Source: Caproiciproducens sp. CPB-2 (GTDB lineage: Bacteria; Bacillota; Clostridia; Oscillospirales; Acutalibacteraceae). From it: a stretch of DNA of 64,000 bases. The notes under the pieces were generated by a model that worked only from the letters and a program-made list of their open reading frames with translations, did no database searches and was not told where the DNA came from. The DNA is taken from contig NZ_CP142860.1 of NCBI RefSeq assembly GCF_036287215.1, forward strand, positions 248,001-312,000. Direction: 5' to 3'. Both the position numbers and the translations under genes were made by a program. This document shows, piece after piece, positions 7,805-15,647 of the stretch (its first letter is position 1; every line of letters starts with the position of its first letter).

Positions 7805-7842
7805 ATACACAGAAAATTGAATACAAAAGCATGGAGATTTTT

Positions 7843-7889
7843 GAGTAATGCTGAATTAACGATACCGTTGATTCACATTGCTCTTTTTT
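7843..7889 (+). terminator. Leader terminator, probable GlpP antitermination target
   Basis: Between the promoter and the first start codon lies a long stem. GAGTAATG pairs with CATTGCTC (one G-T pair), then TGAATTAACG pairs with CGTTGATTCA around an ATAC loop, followed by six T. It would stop transcription before the operon unless antagonised. A GlpP gene lies at the far end of the operon, and GlpP in Bacillus subtilis acts on just such a leader terminator of glpD when glycerol-3-phosphate is present. Confidence 0.8.
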
Positions 7890-7932
7890 ATTGCTTTTAT
7901 GGAAAAATGAAGGTATGGAAAGGGTGTCTCTT

Positions 7933-9381
7933 ATGTATGATGTAGCAATTATCGGCTGCGGTGTCATCGGAGCGGCAACAGCGTACGAGCTTTCGCGCTA
8001 CGACCTGAAAATCGCTGTTCTGGAAAAGGAAAACGACGTTGCCGACGGCACAACCAAGGCGAACAGCGCCATTGTCCACGCGGGGTATGATCCGGAGCCC
8101 GGCACGGCGATGGCCCGGCTCAATGTTCTGGGCAACGCCATGATTGAAGAGATTGCGAAAAAACTGAAGGTTCCCTATCAGAAATGCGGGTCGCTGGTGC
8201 TGGGATTCAACGAGGACGACCTGCATGTGATTTACCGGCTGTACAGGCAGGGCATGGTAAACGGCGTGCCGGGCATCCGGGTCCTGAACGCAAGGGAGAC
8301 CCTTGAAATGGAACCGAATTTAAGCAAGGAGATCAAAGGCGCCCTGTACGCGCCGTCCGGCGCGATCGTCAGCCCGTGGGAGCTGTGCATCGCCATGGCG
8401 GACACCGCGAAGCGCAACGGCGCGGATTTCTTCCTCAACAGCAAGGTCGACCGGATCGAACGCACGGGGACGGCGTACCGCCTGTTCTGCGGCGACCAGG
8501 TGGTTGAAGCGGCCCGCGTGGTCAACGCGGCGGGCCTCCATTCCGACGACGTCCACAATCTGGTGGCGGAGAAGCCGGAATTCAGAATTATCCCGAGCAA
8601 GGGCCAGTATTATCTGCTGGATAAAAGTCAGGGAAATCTGGTCAGTAAGGTGATTTTCCAGTGCCCCAGCAAGGTGGGAAAAGGCGTTCTGGTTTCCCCG
8701 ACGGTGCACGGCAATCTGATTGTCGGGCCGGACGCGGTCGGCGTTGAGAACGACGACGATGTTTCCACCACCCAGAGCGGGCTTGATTTTGTCCGTGAAA
8801 CGGCGGTCAGGTCCGTGCCGGGCATCAATTTCAGGGAGTCCATCCGCAATTTTGCGGGCGTCCGCGCACAGAGCGAACGTTCGGACTTTATCATTGAGGA
8901 ATCCAAATCCGCCAGAGGCTTCATCAACCTGGCCGGAATCAAATCGCCGGGTCTGACCAGCGCCCCCGCCATTGCGCTCGACTGTATCAAGCTTTTGGAA
9001 AGAACGGGCGTTTTTCTGAAGGAAAAGGAAGACTTTATAGACGAAAGGCGGAAGGTGAGCTTCAAGTCCCTGTCCCCGGAGGAGAAAGCGGCGCTGATTG
9101 AGAAAAATCCGCTTTACGGCCGGGTGATCTGCCGCTGCGAGACGATCACGGAGGGCGAGATTGTGGACGCCATCCACAGCCCGATCACCCCGCGCACCGT
9201 CGACGCGGTCAAAAAGAGATGCAACGCCGGCATGGGGCGCTGTCAGGGCGGCTTCTGTGGCCCGCGCGTGCAGGAGATTCTCGCAAGGGAGCTGGGCCTT
9301 CCGCTGGAAGAGGTGCTTCTGAATAAAAAGGGTACTTATATTCTGACCGGAGAGACCAAAAAGGGAGGAGTACAGCAATGA
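7933..9381 (+). CDS. FAD-dependent glycerol-3-phosphate dehydrogenase-type oxidoreductase (GlpA-like)
   Basis: 482 residues. An N-terminal FAD motif IIGCGVIGAATAYELS opens a DAO-fold domain (to about 365) of the GlpA/GlpD family. A C-terminal BFD-like iron-sulfur domain (about 395-460) carries CRCETITEGEI and CNAGMGRCQGGFCGP, which can hold a [2Fe-2S] cluster. The probable reaction is oxidation of glycerol-3-phosphate to dihydroxyacetone phosphate, with electrons passed to the next two proteins. The ATG with AAGGGTG seven bases upstream is preferred to an in-frame ATG 14 codons earlier. The stop overlaps the next start by four bases. Glycerol-3-phosphate as substrate is supported by the GlpP-type control region. 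Confidence 0.82.
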   Translation: MYDVAIIGCGVIGAATAYELSRYDLKIAVLEKENDVADGTTKANSAIVHAGYDPEPGTAMARLNVLGNAMIEEIAKKLKVPYQKCGSLVLGFNEDDLHVIYRLYRQGMVNGVPGIRVLNARETLEMEPNLSKEIKGALYAPSGAIVSPWELCIAMADTAKRNGADFFLNSKVDRIERTGTAYRLFCGDQVVEAARVVNAAGLHSDDVHNLVAEKPEFRIIPSKGQYYLLDKSQGNLVSKVIFQCPSKVGKGVLVSPTVHGNLIVGPDAVGVENDDDVSTTQSGLDFVRETAVRSVPGINFRESIRNFAGVRAQSERSDFIIEESKSARGFINLAGIKSPGLTSAPAIALDCIKLLERTGVFLKEKEDFIDERRKVSFKSLSPEEKAALIEKNPLYGRVICRCETITEGEIVDAIHSPITPRTVDAVKKRCNAGMGRCQGGFCGPRVQEILARELGLPLEEVLLNKKGTYILTGETKKGGVQQ

Positions 9382-10649
9382 TAACGGAAGCTTATGATTT
9401 GGTTGTCGTCGGCGGAGGCCCCGCGGGGCTCGCGGCTGCTCTGGAGGGCTACCACAACGGCGCGGAAAGCGTCCTGATCCTGGAGCGCGACAAGGAGCTG
9501 GGTGGGATTCTCAACCAGTGTATCCACAACGGGTTCGGGCTCCATTACTTTAAAGAGGAGCTGACGGGTCCCGAATACGCCCAGCGGTTTGTTGAAATGC
9601 TGCGGGACACCAACGTACAGGTCAAGCTGGACACGATGGTGCTGGAAATTACGCGCGGCAAGCAGATTCACTGTGTGAACAGCAAAGACGGCTACATGAT
9701 TATTCAGGCGAAGGCGATCGTGCTGGCGATGGGCTGCAGGGAAAGGACTCGCGGAGCCATTGCGATTCCGGGCGACCGCCCGGCGGGTATTTTCACCGCC
9801 GGGACCGCGCAGCGCTACGTCAATATGGAAGGCTATATGGTCGGCAAAAGGGTGATCATCCTCGGCTCCGGCGACATCGGCCTGATTATGGCGCGCCGCA
9901 TGACGCTGGAGGGCGCGAAGGTGCTTGCGTGTGTGGAACTGATGCCCTACTCCAACGGGCTGAACCGCAACATTGTGCAGTGCCTGAAGGATTACGACAT
10001 TCCGCTTTACCTCTCCCATACCATTACGGATATTCAGGGGGACGGAAGAGTGGAAAAGGTCGTCGTGTCCAAGGTGGACGAAAACAGAAAGCCGATTCCG
10101 GGAACGGAAATGACCTTCGACTGCGACACGGTCCTGCTTTCCGTCGGACTGATCCCGGAAAACGAACTGTCCAAGTCGGCGGGGCTGGCCATGGACCGGC
10201 GCACCAGCGGCCCGGTGGTGTTTGAAAACATGGAAACCTCCATGCAGGGGATTTTCGCCTGCGGCAACGTCGTGCACGTGCATGACCTGGTGGACTTCGT
10301 AACGGCGGAAAGCCAGCGGGCTGGCCGCGCCGCGGGAAAATATATCGCAAACGGGGAGCCGAAGTCCGAAAGCTTCCTCGAGGTGCAGAACGGCAGCTGT
10401 GTCAACTACACGGTCCCGCAGAAAATCCGCACGGAAAATCTGGACAAGGCGGCGGAAATTTTCTTCCGCGTCAACAATGTTTATAAGGACGTAGTGATTC
10501 AGGTGACCGACGGCGAAAAGGAAATCGCGCGGTTTAAAAGGGAGCACATGGCGCCGGGCGAAATGGAAAAAATCACGGTTCCGAAGGCGCTCCTGGAAAA
10601 TGCCGCGGGTGTGCTGACCGTAGCGGTCGGGAAGGAGGAAACAGCATGA
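9378..10649 (+). CDS. FAD/NAD(P)-dependent oxidoreductase (GlpB-position subunit)
   Basis: 423 residues with an N-terminal FAD motif VVGGGPAGLAAALEG, a second dinucleotide motif IILGSGDIGLIMARRM near residue 155 and a C-terminal FAD contact GIFACGNVVHVHDL. It belongs to the two-dinucleotide-binding flavoprotein group found beside GlpA-like enzymes in Firmicutes. It probably passes electrons from the GlpA-like subunit to NAD or another carrier. It overlaps both neighbours by ATGA, so the three genes are translationally coupled. Confidence 0.82.
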   Translation: MITEAYDLVVVGGGPAGLAAALEGYHNGAESVLILERDKELGGILNQCIHNGFGLHYFKEELTGPEYAQRFVEMLRDTNVQVKLDTMVLEITRGKQIHCVNSKDGYMIIQAKAIVLAMGCRERTRGAIAIPGDRPAGIFTAGTAQRYVNMEGYMVGKRVIILGSGDIGLIMARRMTLEGAKVLACVELMPYSNGLNRNIVQCLKDYDIPLYLSHTITDIQGDGRVEKVVVSKVDENRKPIPGTEMTFDCDTVLLSVGLIPENELSKSAGLAMDRRTSGPVVFENMETSMQGIFACGNVVHVHDLVDFVTAESQRAGRAAGKYIANGEPKSESFLEVQNGSCVNYTVPQKIRTENLDKAAEIFFRVNNVYKDVVIQVTDGEKEIARFKREHMAPGEMEKITVPKALLENAAGVLTVAVGKEETA

Positions 10650-10990
10650 CTGAACTGATTTGTATCGTATGCCCCAAGGGCTGCCATTTGAAGGTGGATG
10701 AGCAGAACGGCTACGCGGTGACCGGCAACGGCTGCAAAAGGGGCGAGGTCTACGGCAAAAAAGAACTGACCAATCCGACAAGGGTGGTTCCTTCCACGGT
10801 GAAGATCAGCGGCGGTTCCCACCGCCGCCTGCCTGTAAAGACCAGCGAGCCGATTCCCAAGGCGATGATCTTCGACGCGGTGAAGCTGCTGGACACCGTA
10901 GAGGTGACCGCTCCCGTCAAGCGCGGCGATGTGGTTTATAAGGATATTTTAGGAACGGGAATCGATTTTGTCGCCACAAGAGATATGTAA
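10646..10990 (+). CDS. DUF1667 protein, small cysteine-rich partner of the dehydrogenase
   Basis: 114 residues. The N-terminus CIVCPKGCHLKV with a later GNGCKRG gives four cysteines that could bind metal or an iron-sulfur cluster. DUF1667 proteins regularly follow the GlpA-like and flavoprotein genes, so it is probably a third subunit or electron-transfer partner in the place of GlpC. No biochemical role is established that I can name. The start overlaps the previous stop, and a strong terminator follows. Confidence 0.8.
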   Translation: MTELICIVCPKGCHLKVDEQNGYAVTGNGCKRGEVYGKKELTNPTRVVPSTVKISGGSHRRLPVKTSEPIPKAMIFDAVKLLDTVEVTAPVKRGDVVYKDILGTGIDFVATRDM

Positions 10991-11002
10991 AAGAAAACAG
11001 AA

Positions 11003-11047
11003 AATACGCCCTGAAACGGACCAACAGGCCGTTTCAGGGCGTATTTT
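11003..11047. terminator. Bidirectional terminator between the G3P operon and glpP
   Basis: AATACGCCCTGAAACGG pairs over 17 bases with its complement around a nine-base loop, flanked by A and T runs on both sides. It serves both convergent transcripts. Confidence 0.9.
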
Positions 11048-11056
11048 TATGCATTT

Positions 11057-11626
11057 TTATATCTGGTCCCAGACCCTTGTGCTGGTGGAAGAGATCGCGT
11101 CCGCGCCGGCCCCGAGGGCGGCAACCACGTCCTCCTTGTCCACCACCAGACCTCCGGCAATGATCGGGACGTTTACGATTTTCTGAATGGAGCGAAGCAC
11201 CTTCGGAATGCACCCCGGCATAATTTCAATGCAGTCCGGGCTGCACAGGCTCACCTGCTTGGAAACATTGTGAAAGGACATGGAATCGATCAGGAAAAAG
11301 CGATGGATGGTGTACAGGCCCCTTGAGTTCCCCGCCTTTATCATAGACGCCCGGGTGCTGATAATGCCGTCGGCGCCCGTCGTTTCCTTGATAAAATCGA
11401 TCACGACGTCTTTGGTCGACGTGCCTTCGATCAGATCGACGTGGACAAAGGCGTATTTGCCCTCCTGCTTGACCCGGTGGACAATATTCGCAATGCTGCA
11501 CAGGCTTCCGTACAGAATAAACACAACTTTACACCGGGAATGAAGAACGTTTTCCAGCCCCTCGTCGCTGTTGATCGCCGCGATGATCGGGTTGTCGCTG
11601 AGCAGATTCAAAATGTCCTCTTTCAT
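11057..11626 (-). CDS. glpP: Glycerol-3-phosphate-responsive antiterminator GlpP
   Basis: 189 residues, the usual size of the family, with a TIM-barrel-like phosphate-binding end (IIAGGLVVDKEDVVAALGAGADAIS). GlpP binds glycerol-3-phosphate and prevents termination in the leaders of glp mRNAs. The ATG with GGAGG six bases upstream is chosen over a TTG nine codons earlier. It is convergent with the three-gene dehydrogenase operon, whose leader contains a matching conditional terminator. Confidence 0.9.
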   Translation of the reverse strand: MKEDILNLLSDNPIIAAINSDEGLENVLHSRCKVVFILYGSLCSIANIVHRVKQEGKYAFVHVDLIEGTSTKDVVIDFIKETTGADGIISTRASMIKAGNSRGLYTIHRFFLIDSMSFHNVSKQVSLCSPDCIEIMPGCIPKVLRSIQKIVNVPIIAGGLVVDKEDVVAALGAGADAISSTSTRVWDQI

Positions 11627-11712
11627 GGCAGCCTCCAATACAGGCGAAATCAATATTTTATGACTACAGTATATCGCATTGATTCATAAAAGCAAAGATA
11701 TTTTTTCAGACA

Positions 11713-11755
11713 GTCTGTAAAGTCGCGCAACCGCAAAATTATTTTAAAATTTTAT
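11713..11755. repeat. Short copy of dispersed repeat
   Basis: Carries AAAGTCGCGCAACCGCAAAA plus the adjoining AT hairpin, as in the repeat after trxA (3277-3440). It abuts the larC stop codon. The remainder of the longer copy is missing. Confidence 0.6.
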
Positions 11756-13062
11756 TTCCTTTTTTCCGCTTGTGCGACCGCCTGTTTGTAAACCGTGTCA
11801 TAGGGAACGCCGTGCTTTTCCGCGGCGGCGCGTACGTCGGCGTATTCGGGCTTGTATTTGACGATGTCTCCGCCGACGCTCACCTTGATTCGTACGGGGC
11901 CGCAGGCGGTCTCCGCCGTACGGAAGGAGGAGGTCAGGACGGTGCGCGCGCAGCCGGTTTCGCGGACCCCCAGCGTGGTGGTGTGCAAAAGCATCAGGCG
12001 CGTCATTCTTTCCCTGTCGTCCGGCCTGCACAGGCAGGTCAGCAGGGTGGACGGGCGGTTTTTCTTCATGAAGACCGGCGCGGTAAAAACGTCCAGAGCG
12101 CCCGCGGAAAGCAGCAGCTCCGTCGCGAACCCGACTGCCTCCGGCGTCATATCGTCCAGATTGCAGCTCAGCTGTGCGATTTCGTCGCGGTTAGCTTCGC
12201 TTTCGGCCCAGAAGGCGCGCACGCAGTTTGCCGCCGCAAAGTCCTTAACGCCCATCCCGCAGCCGATTCTGTCCGCCGCCATCGGCGGCATCGGGCCGAA
12301 CCGGGAAACAAAATGCTTCAGCAGCGCGGCGCCGGTCGGGGTGCAGAGCTCCCCGCGGATTTCTCCGCTGTAAATGGGAACCCCGCGTAAAATCGCCGCG
12401 GTGGCCGGCGCGGGAACGGGCAGAATCCCGTGCGCGCAGCGCACAAAGCCGCTGCCGACGTGAACCGGCGACGCCGTAACCGAATCCGGCCCCAGCAGAT
12501 GGAACAGCAGACAGCAGCCGACGACATCCACAACAGCGTCCAGAGAGCCGACCTCGTGGAAATGGATCTGCTCAACCGGAACGCCGTGTACGCTGGACTC
12601 CGCCTCTCCGAGCAGGGAATAAACGGCGAGGGCATCCTTTTTGACCGGTTCCGGAACCGGCATCTTAGAAATCATGCTTTTCAGCGTTTCATAGCTGATA
12701 TGGCCGTGGGTGTGCGCCTGCGCGTCCTCATGGCTGTGCTCATCATGATCGTGCGTGTGGCTGTGTCCGTGATCATGCTCATGGCCGTCATGGTTATGGT
12801 GGCCGTCCCCGCCGCTGTGGGAACGCAGCTCATCGGGACTTACGTCCTGTGCGGTTTCTTCTTCACCGCGGATGATTACGTCGATGTGGCTTCCATGGAT
12901 GCCGCATTTCTGCGAAGGGACGCACCGGACCGAAACGCCGTCCAGCCCGAGTGAGTTCATCTGCCTGAGGAAGCCTTCCTTATCCGGATAAAGCTCCAGC
13001 AGGGCCGCCGTCAGCATATCTCCGGCGGCGCCCATATTGCATTCGAGATACAGCTTTTTCAT
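11752..13062 (-). CDS. larC: Nickel-pincer cofactor biosynthesis protein LarC
   Basis: 436 residues. LarC is the CTP-dependent cyclometallase that inserts nickel into the pyridinium bis-thiocarboxylate cofactor. It begins LYLECNMGAAGDMLTAALLE, the family's N-terminal motif, and has a histidine-rich segment around residues 84-125 likely to store or deliver nickel. In Lactobacillus plantarum LarC needs a programmed frameshift; here one uninterrupted frame encodes it. It overlaps larB by four bases (ATGA) and is the last gene of larE-larB-larC. Confidence 0.95.
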   Translation of the reverse strand: MKKLYLECNMGAAGDMLTAALLELYPDKEGFLRQMNSLGLDGVSVRCVPSQKCGIHGSHIDVIIRGEEETAQDVSPDELRSHSGGDGHHNHDGHEHDHGHSHTHDHDEHSHEDAQAHTHGHISYETLKSMISKMPVPEPVKKDALAVYSLLGEAESSVHGVPVEQIHFHEVGSLDAVVDVVGCCLLFHLLGPDSVTASPVHVGSGFVRCAHGILPVPAPATAAILRGVPIYSGEIRGELCTPTGAALLKHFVSRFGPMPPMAADRIGCGMGVKDFAAANCVRAFWAESEANRDEIAQLSCNLDDMTPEAVGFATELLLSAGALDVFTAPVFMKKNRPSTLLTCLCRPDDRERMTRLMLLHTTTLGVRETGCARTVLTSSFRTAETACGPVRIKVSVGGDIVKYKPEYADVRAAAEKHGVPYDTVYKQAVAQAEKRK

Positions 13063-13820
13063 TGGGCAGTCCCTCCCATATGGTTGATCATGCTGGCGAG
13101 GTACCCCGCGCCGAAGCCGTTGTCGATATTTACCACGCTTACGCCGCTGGCACAGGAGTTCAGCATGGAAAGCAGGGCGGAAAGGCCGTTGAAGTTTGCC
13201 CCGTAACCGATGCTGGTCGGTACGGCGATGACCGGGCAGTCCACAAGCCCGCCGATTACGCTTGCGAGCGCCCCTTCCATTCCGGCGATGGCAACAACGA
13301 CGTTCGCGTCCATCAGGATATCCAGCTTGGAAAGCAGGCGGTGCAGGCCCGCCACGCCCACGTCGTACAGACGGGCGACCTTGTTGCCCAGCACCTCCGC
13401 GGTCAGGGCCGCTTCTTCGGCGACGGGCATGTCGCTGGTGCCGCCGGTCGCCACCGCGATCGTGCCGGAAGCGGTGATTTCGCTTTTTCGTCCCACAATT
13501 CCGATTTTAGACATGGGGTCGTAGGTGAGGGTGATTTTTTTACCCACCTTTTCCGCGGATTCGGGGGAAAGACGGGTAATCAGAATGTTTTCCCCGCCGC
13601 GCTTCCGCATGGCCGAGGCGATGCCGAGAATCTGCTCCGGCGTTTTCCCGCTGCCGTAGATCACTTCCGGGATGCCCTGGCGCAGCCCCCGGTGCAGGTC
13701 GATTTTGGCGTATCCCAAATCCTCGTAGGGACTCATTTTCAGCTTTAGAACGGCCTCCTGTGGGGAAAGCTCCCCATCCTTTACTTTTTGCAGCAGTTCC
13801 AGCGTTTTTTGCTGTTCCAT
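13059..13820 (-). CDS. larB: Pyridinium-3,5-biscarboxylate mononucleotide synthase LarB
   Basis: 253 residues. LarB carboxylates and hydrolyses nicotinic acid adenine dinucleotide, the first step to the nickel-pincer cofactor. The C-terminal half (about 120-250) has the PurE-like fold, with GTSDMPVAEEAALTAE and the glycine-rich IGYGANFNGLSALLSML. AGGAGAG precedes the ATG; larE ends 13 bases upstream. Confidence 0.95.
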   Translation of the reverse strand: MEQQKTLELLQKVKDGELSPQEAVLKLKMSPYEDLGYAKIDLHRGLRQGIPEVIYGSGKTPEQILGIASAMRKRGGENILITRLSPESAEKVGKKITLTYDPMSKIGIVGRKSEITASGTIAVATGGTSDMPVAEEAALTAEVLGNKVARLYDVGVAGLHRLLSKLDILMDANVVVAIAGMEGALASVIGGLVDCPVIAVPTSIGYGANFNGLSALLSMLNSCASGVSVVNIDNGFGAGYLASMINHMGGTAQ

Positions 13821-13833
13821 ATGTGACTCTCCT

Positions 13834-14580
13834 TTATACTCTGGGCGTCAGGTCGAGCAATACCCCGTCAAAATACGGGGAAAGAGCCTGATTCAGTTCG
13901 TTTTTCTTTTCAATTGCCAATGAAAACTGGTTTTCCGGAAGCTGGATTTTTGCCGCGCCGTGGAAAAGCCGGATTCTGAAATCGGTAAAGCCCATGGCGA
14001 ACATGGCGTTTTCTCCCTGCTCCACTTTTTTCAGCATGTCCTCCGTAATGGCCGTGCCGGTGGGGATTCTGGTGGCAAGGCAGGCGTAAGAGGGTTTTTC
14101 GGAAGTGAACAGCCCCGCTTCCCGGGAAAGGCGGCGGATATCGTCCTTGGTCAGACCGCATTCGCGCAGGGGCGAGCGTACGCCCAGCTCCTGCAGGGCG
14201 CGCATGCCCGGCCGCCCTTCAAAGCTGTCGGAGGCATTGGTGCCGTCCATCAGAAGGGTGCAGCCGTCCCGCGCCGCCAGCTTCCTGAGCTGCGTGAACA
14301 GGGTGGTCTTGCAGTAATAGCAGCGCAGGGCGTCGTTGGCGGCCACCTGCGGATTTTCAAGAGCGTCGAATTCCGCCACGGTAAAAGGGACGTTTAACTG
14401 CTCCGCCAGACGGCGCGCGTCATCCAGCTCAAACTGGGGCTGAAAGGCCGATTTGATAAAATAGGCGTGGACGTCGCAGCCATACTGTTTTGCCGCGTAC
14501 AGCAGATAAGAGGAATCCACCCCTCCGGAAAAAGCGAGCGCGGCGCGCGGATTCTGTGTAAAGAATGTTTTTAAGTCCAT
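13834..14580 (-). CDS. larE: ATP-dependent sacrificial sulfur transferase LarE
   Basis: 248 residues. The PP-loop SGGVDS lies at 18-23. LarE adenylates the cofactor precursor and donates sulfur from its own cysteine; Cys167 in KPSYACLATRIP sits in the region of that sacrificial cysteine. Cys87 and Cys90 form a CYYC pair whose role I cannot state. First gene of the lar operon, 155 bases downstream of a strong promoter. No larA or other nickel-pincer enzyme gene is in the window, so the client is elsewhere. Confidence 0.93.
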   Translation of the reverse strand: MDLKTFFTQNPRAALAFSGGVDSSYLLYAAKQYGCDVHAYFIKSAFQPQFELDDARRLAEQLNVPFTVAEFDALENPQVAANDALRCYYCKTTLFTQLRKLAARDGCTLLMDGTNASDSFEGRPGMRALQELGVRSPLRECGLTKDDIRRLSREAGLFTSEKPSYACLATRIPTGTAITEDMLKKVEQGENAMFAMGFTDFRIRLFHGAAKIQLPENQFSLAIEKKNELNQALSPYFDGVLLDLTPRV

Positions 14581-14608
14581 CGATCATAACTCCCGATCAT
14601 AAAGAATA

Positions 14609-14632
14609 AAGGCTCACAGTACTGTGAGCCTT
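14609..14632. promoter_or_regulatory. Perfect 24-base palindrome in the lar leader
   Basis: AAGGCTCACAGT is followed at once by its exact complement. It starts 28 bases before larE, inside the predicted transcript, and is followed on the minus strand by a T-rich but interrupted run. It may be a weak terminator/attenuator or an operator. A short frame (down to 14614) ends inside it. Confidence 0.65.
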
Positions 14633-14734
14633 CTGGCAAAGCGCACAGCTGCTGCCGCGCGCTGGTATTTCATGATCCTGATCCTGTTTTCGTTCATCCG
14701 TACGACATGCTTCTGCATATCGGTATTAATAAAT

Positions 14735-14763
14735 ATTTTACAATAGGAACAGGCTTTTGTCAA
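14735..14763 (-). promoter_or_regulatory. Sigma-A promoter of the lar operon
   Basis: Minus strand: TTGACA (14758-14763), 17-base spacer, TAAAAT (14735-14740). This predicts a leader of about 150 bases before larE. The rest of the gap up to 14943 shows no convincing gene. Confidence 0.8.
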
Positions 14764-14943
14764 TGCCCGATCCCTCTCTGAAGCCTTTACGATTCCTTCT
14801 TTCCCAGAAAAATTTTTAATGAGGGAGGATACCTGTTTCCGGGACTGATTGACGGGAAAAGATACTTGTGTTATCATCTTCGTTATGGAAAGGTATTGTT
14901 GATTTTATAACATTTAAATAAGACCTGGGGATGGAGGATTTCG

Positions 14944-15354
14944 ATGAAGATTATCGTGATTGACGGCCAGGGCGGCGGGATCGGCCGCAGCATCGTGGAA
15001 AGGCTGAAAGCGGAGCTTCCGGGCGCCGAACTCGTCGCGGTGGGGACCAACGCCCTTGCAACCTCGGCGATGCTGAAAGCGGGAGCCGACGCCGGCGCTA
15101 CCGGAGAGAATGCGGCCGTATACAACTGCGCGCACGCGGATATTATCGCCGGGCCGATGGGGATTATTCTCGCGAACGCGATGCTGGGGGAAATTTCGCC
15201 CGCAATCGCACAGGCTGTTTCCGGCAGCAGAGCGGAAAAGGTGCTGATACCCGTGTCCGCCTGCCATGTGTACGTGGCGGGGGTGGAAGAAAAGCCCATG
15301 TCCAAATATATCGAGCTCGCGGTGGCCTCGATCCGAAAAATCTGCGAGGCATGA
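14944..15354 (+). CDS. DUF3842 family protein
   Basis: 136 residues starting IIVIDGQGGGIGRSIVERL, a Rossmann-like glycine-rich opening, with a later GPMGIILANAMLGEISP segment. The sequence matches the DUF3842 family of Firmicutes, whose function is unknown. GGAGG lies six bases before the ATG. It is divergent from lar and followed by tRNA-Arg, with nothing to indicate a pathway. Confidence 0.8.
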   Translation: MKIIVIDGQGGGIGRSIVERLKAELPGAELVAVGTNALATSAMLKAGADAGATGENAAVYNCAHADIIAGPMGIILANAMLGEISPAIAQAVSGSRAEKVLIPVSACHVYVAGVEEKPMSKYIELAVASIRKICEA

Positions 15355-15379
15355 CCCGTGCAATTTCTGACTGTTTCCA

Positions 15380-15407
15380 TTGACTTTGGCACGAATTATG
15401 TTATAAT
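15380..15407 (+). promoter_or_regulatory. tRNA-Arg promoter
   Basis: TTGACT (15380-15385), 16-base spacer, TATAAT (15402-15407), ending 17 bases before the tRNA. Confidence 0.75.
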
Positions 15408-15424
15408 AACCTTTGGCTAAACAT

Positions 15425-15501
15425 CCGCCCGTAGCGAAGCTGGATATCGCAGCAGATTCCGATTCTGAAGGCCGGGGGTTCGAATCCCTCCGGGCGGGCC
15501 A
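15425..15501 (+). tRNA. tRNA-Arg (anticodon CCG), CCA encoded
   Basis: 77 bases fold as a cloverleaf: acceptor CCGCCCG / CGGGCGG with discriminator G and encoded CCA; D stem GCGA / TCGC; anticodon loop TTCCGAT giving CCG; T arm GGGGG TTCGAAT CCCTC. The first pair of the anticodon stem is a G-A mismatch. It reads CGG codons. The 3' end from the T arm onward is duplicated 169 bases downstream. Confidence 0.9.
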
Positions 15502-15586
15502 AAATCAAACAGGGCAGAGTAAATCTGGTGGTGTTCCCGGCCCGGAGGGTGAGAACCCCCCGGCGCAGGCAGGGGAGCAGCACCGG
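15479..15586 (+). repeat. Direct repeat copy 1: tRNA-Arg 3' end plus spacer
   Basis: About 108 bases beginning in the T loop of tRNA-Arg and running through a spacer that can form a stem (GGTGGTGTTCCC against GGGGAGCAGCACC) with an inner GC hairpin. It is almost identical to 15648-15756. Confidence 0.85.
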
Positions 15587-15647
15587 AAATCTTTATCCCG
15601 AAGGAAAACGAAGGGACTCGCGGAACGCGGGCTGAACATGTACCACC

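Noticed and set aside
11752..13062. Programmed frameshift in larC as in Lactobacillus plantarum
   Set aside because: A single uninterrupted frame covers the whole protein.
14614..14877. 87-codon minus-strand frame upstream of larE as an independent gene
   Set aside because: Start lacks a ribosome site and a strong promoter lies inside it; at most its last 30 codons act as a leader frame, treated as a finding.
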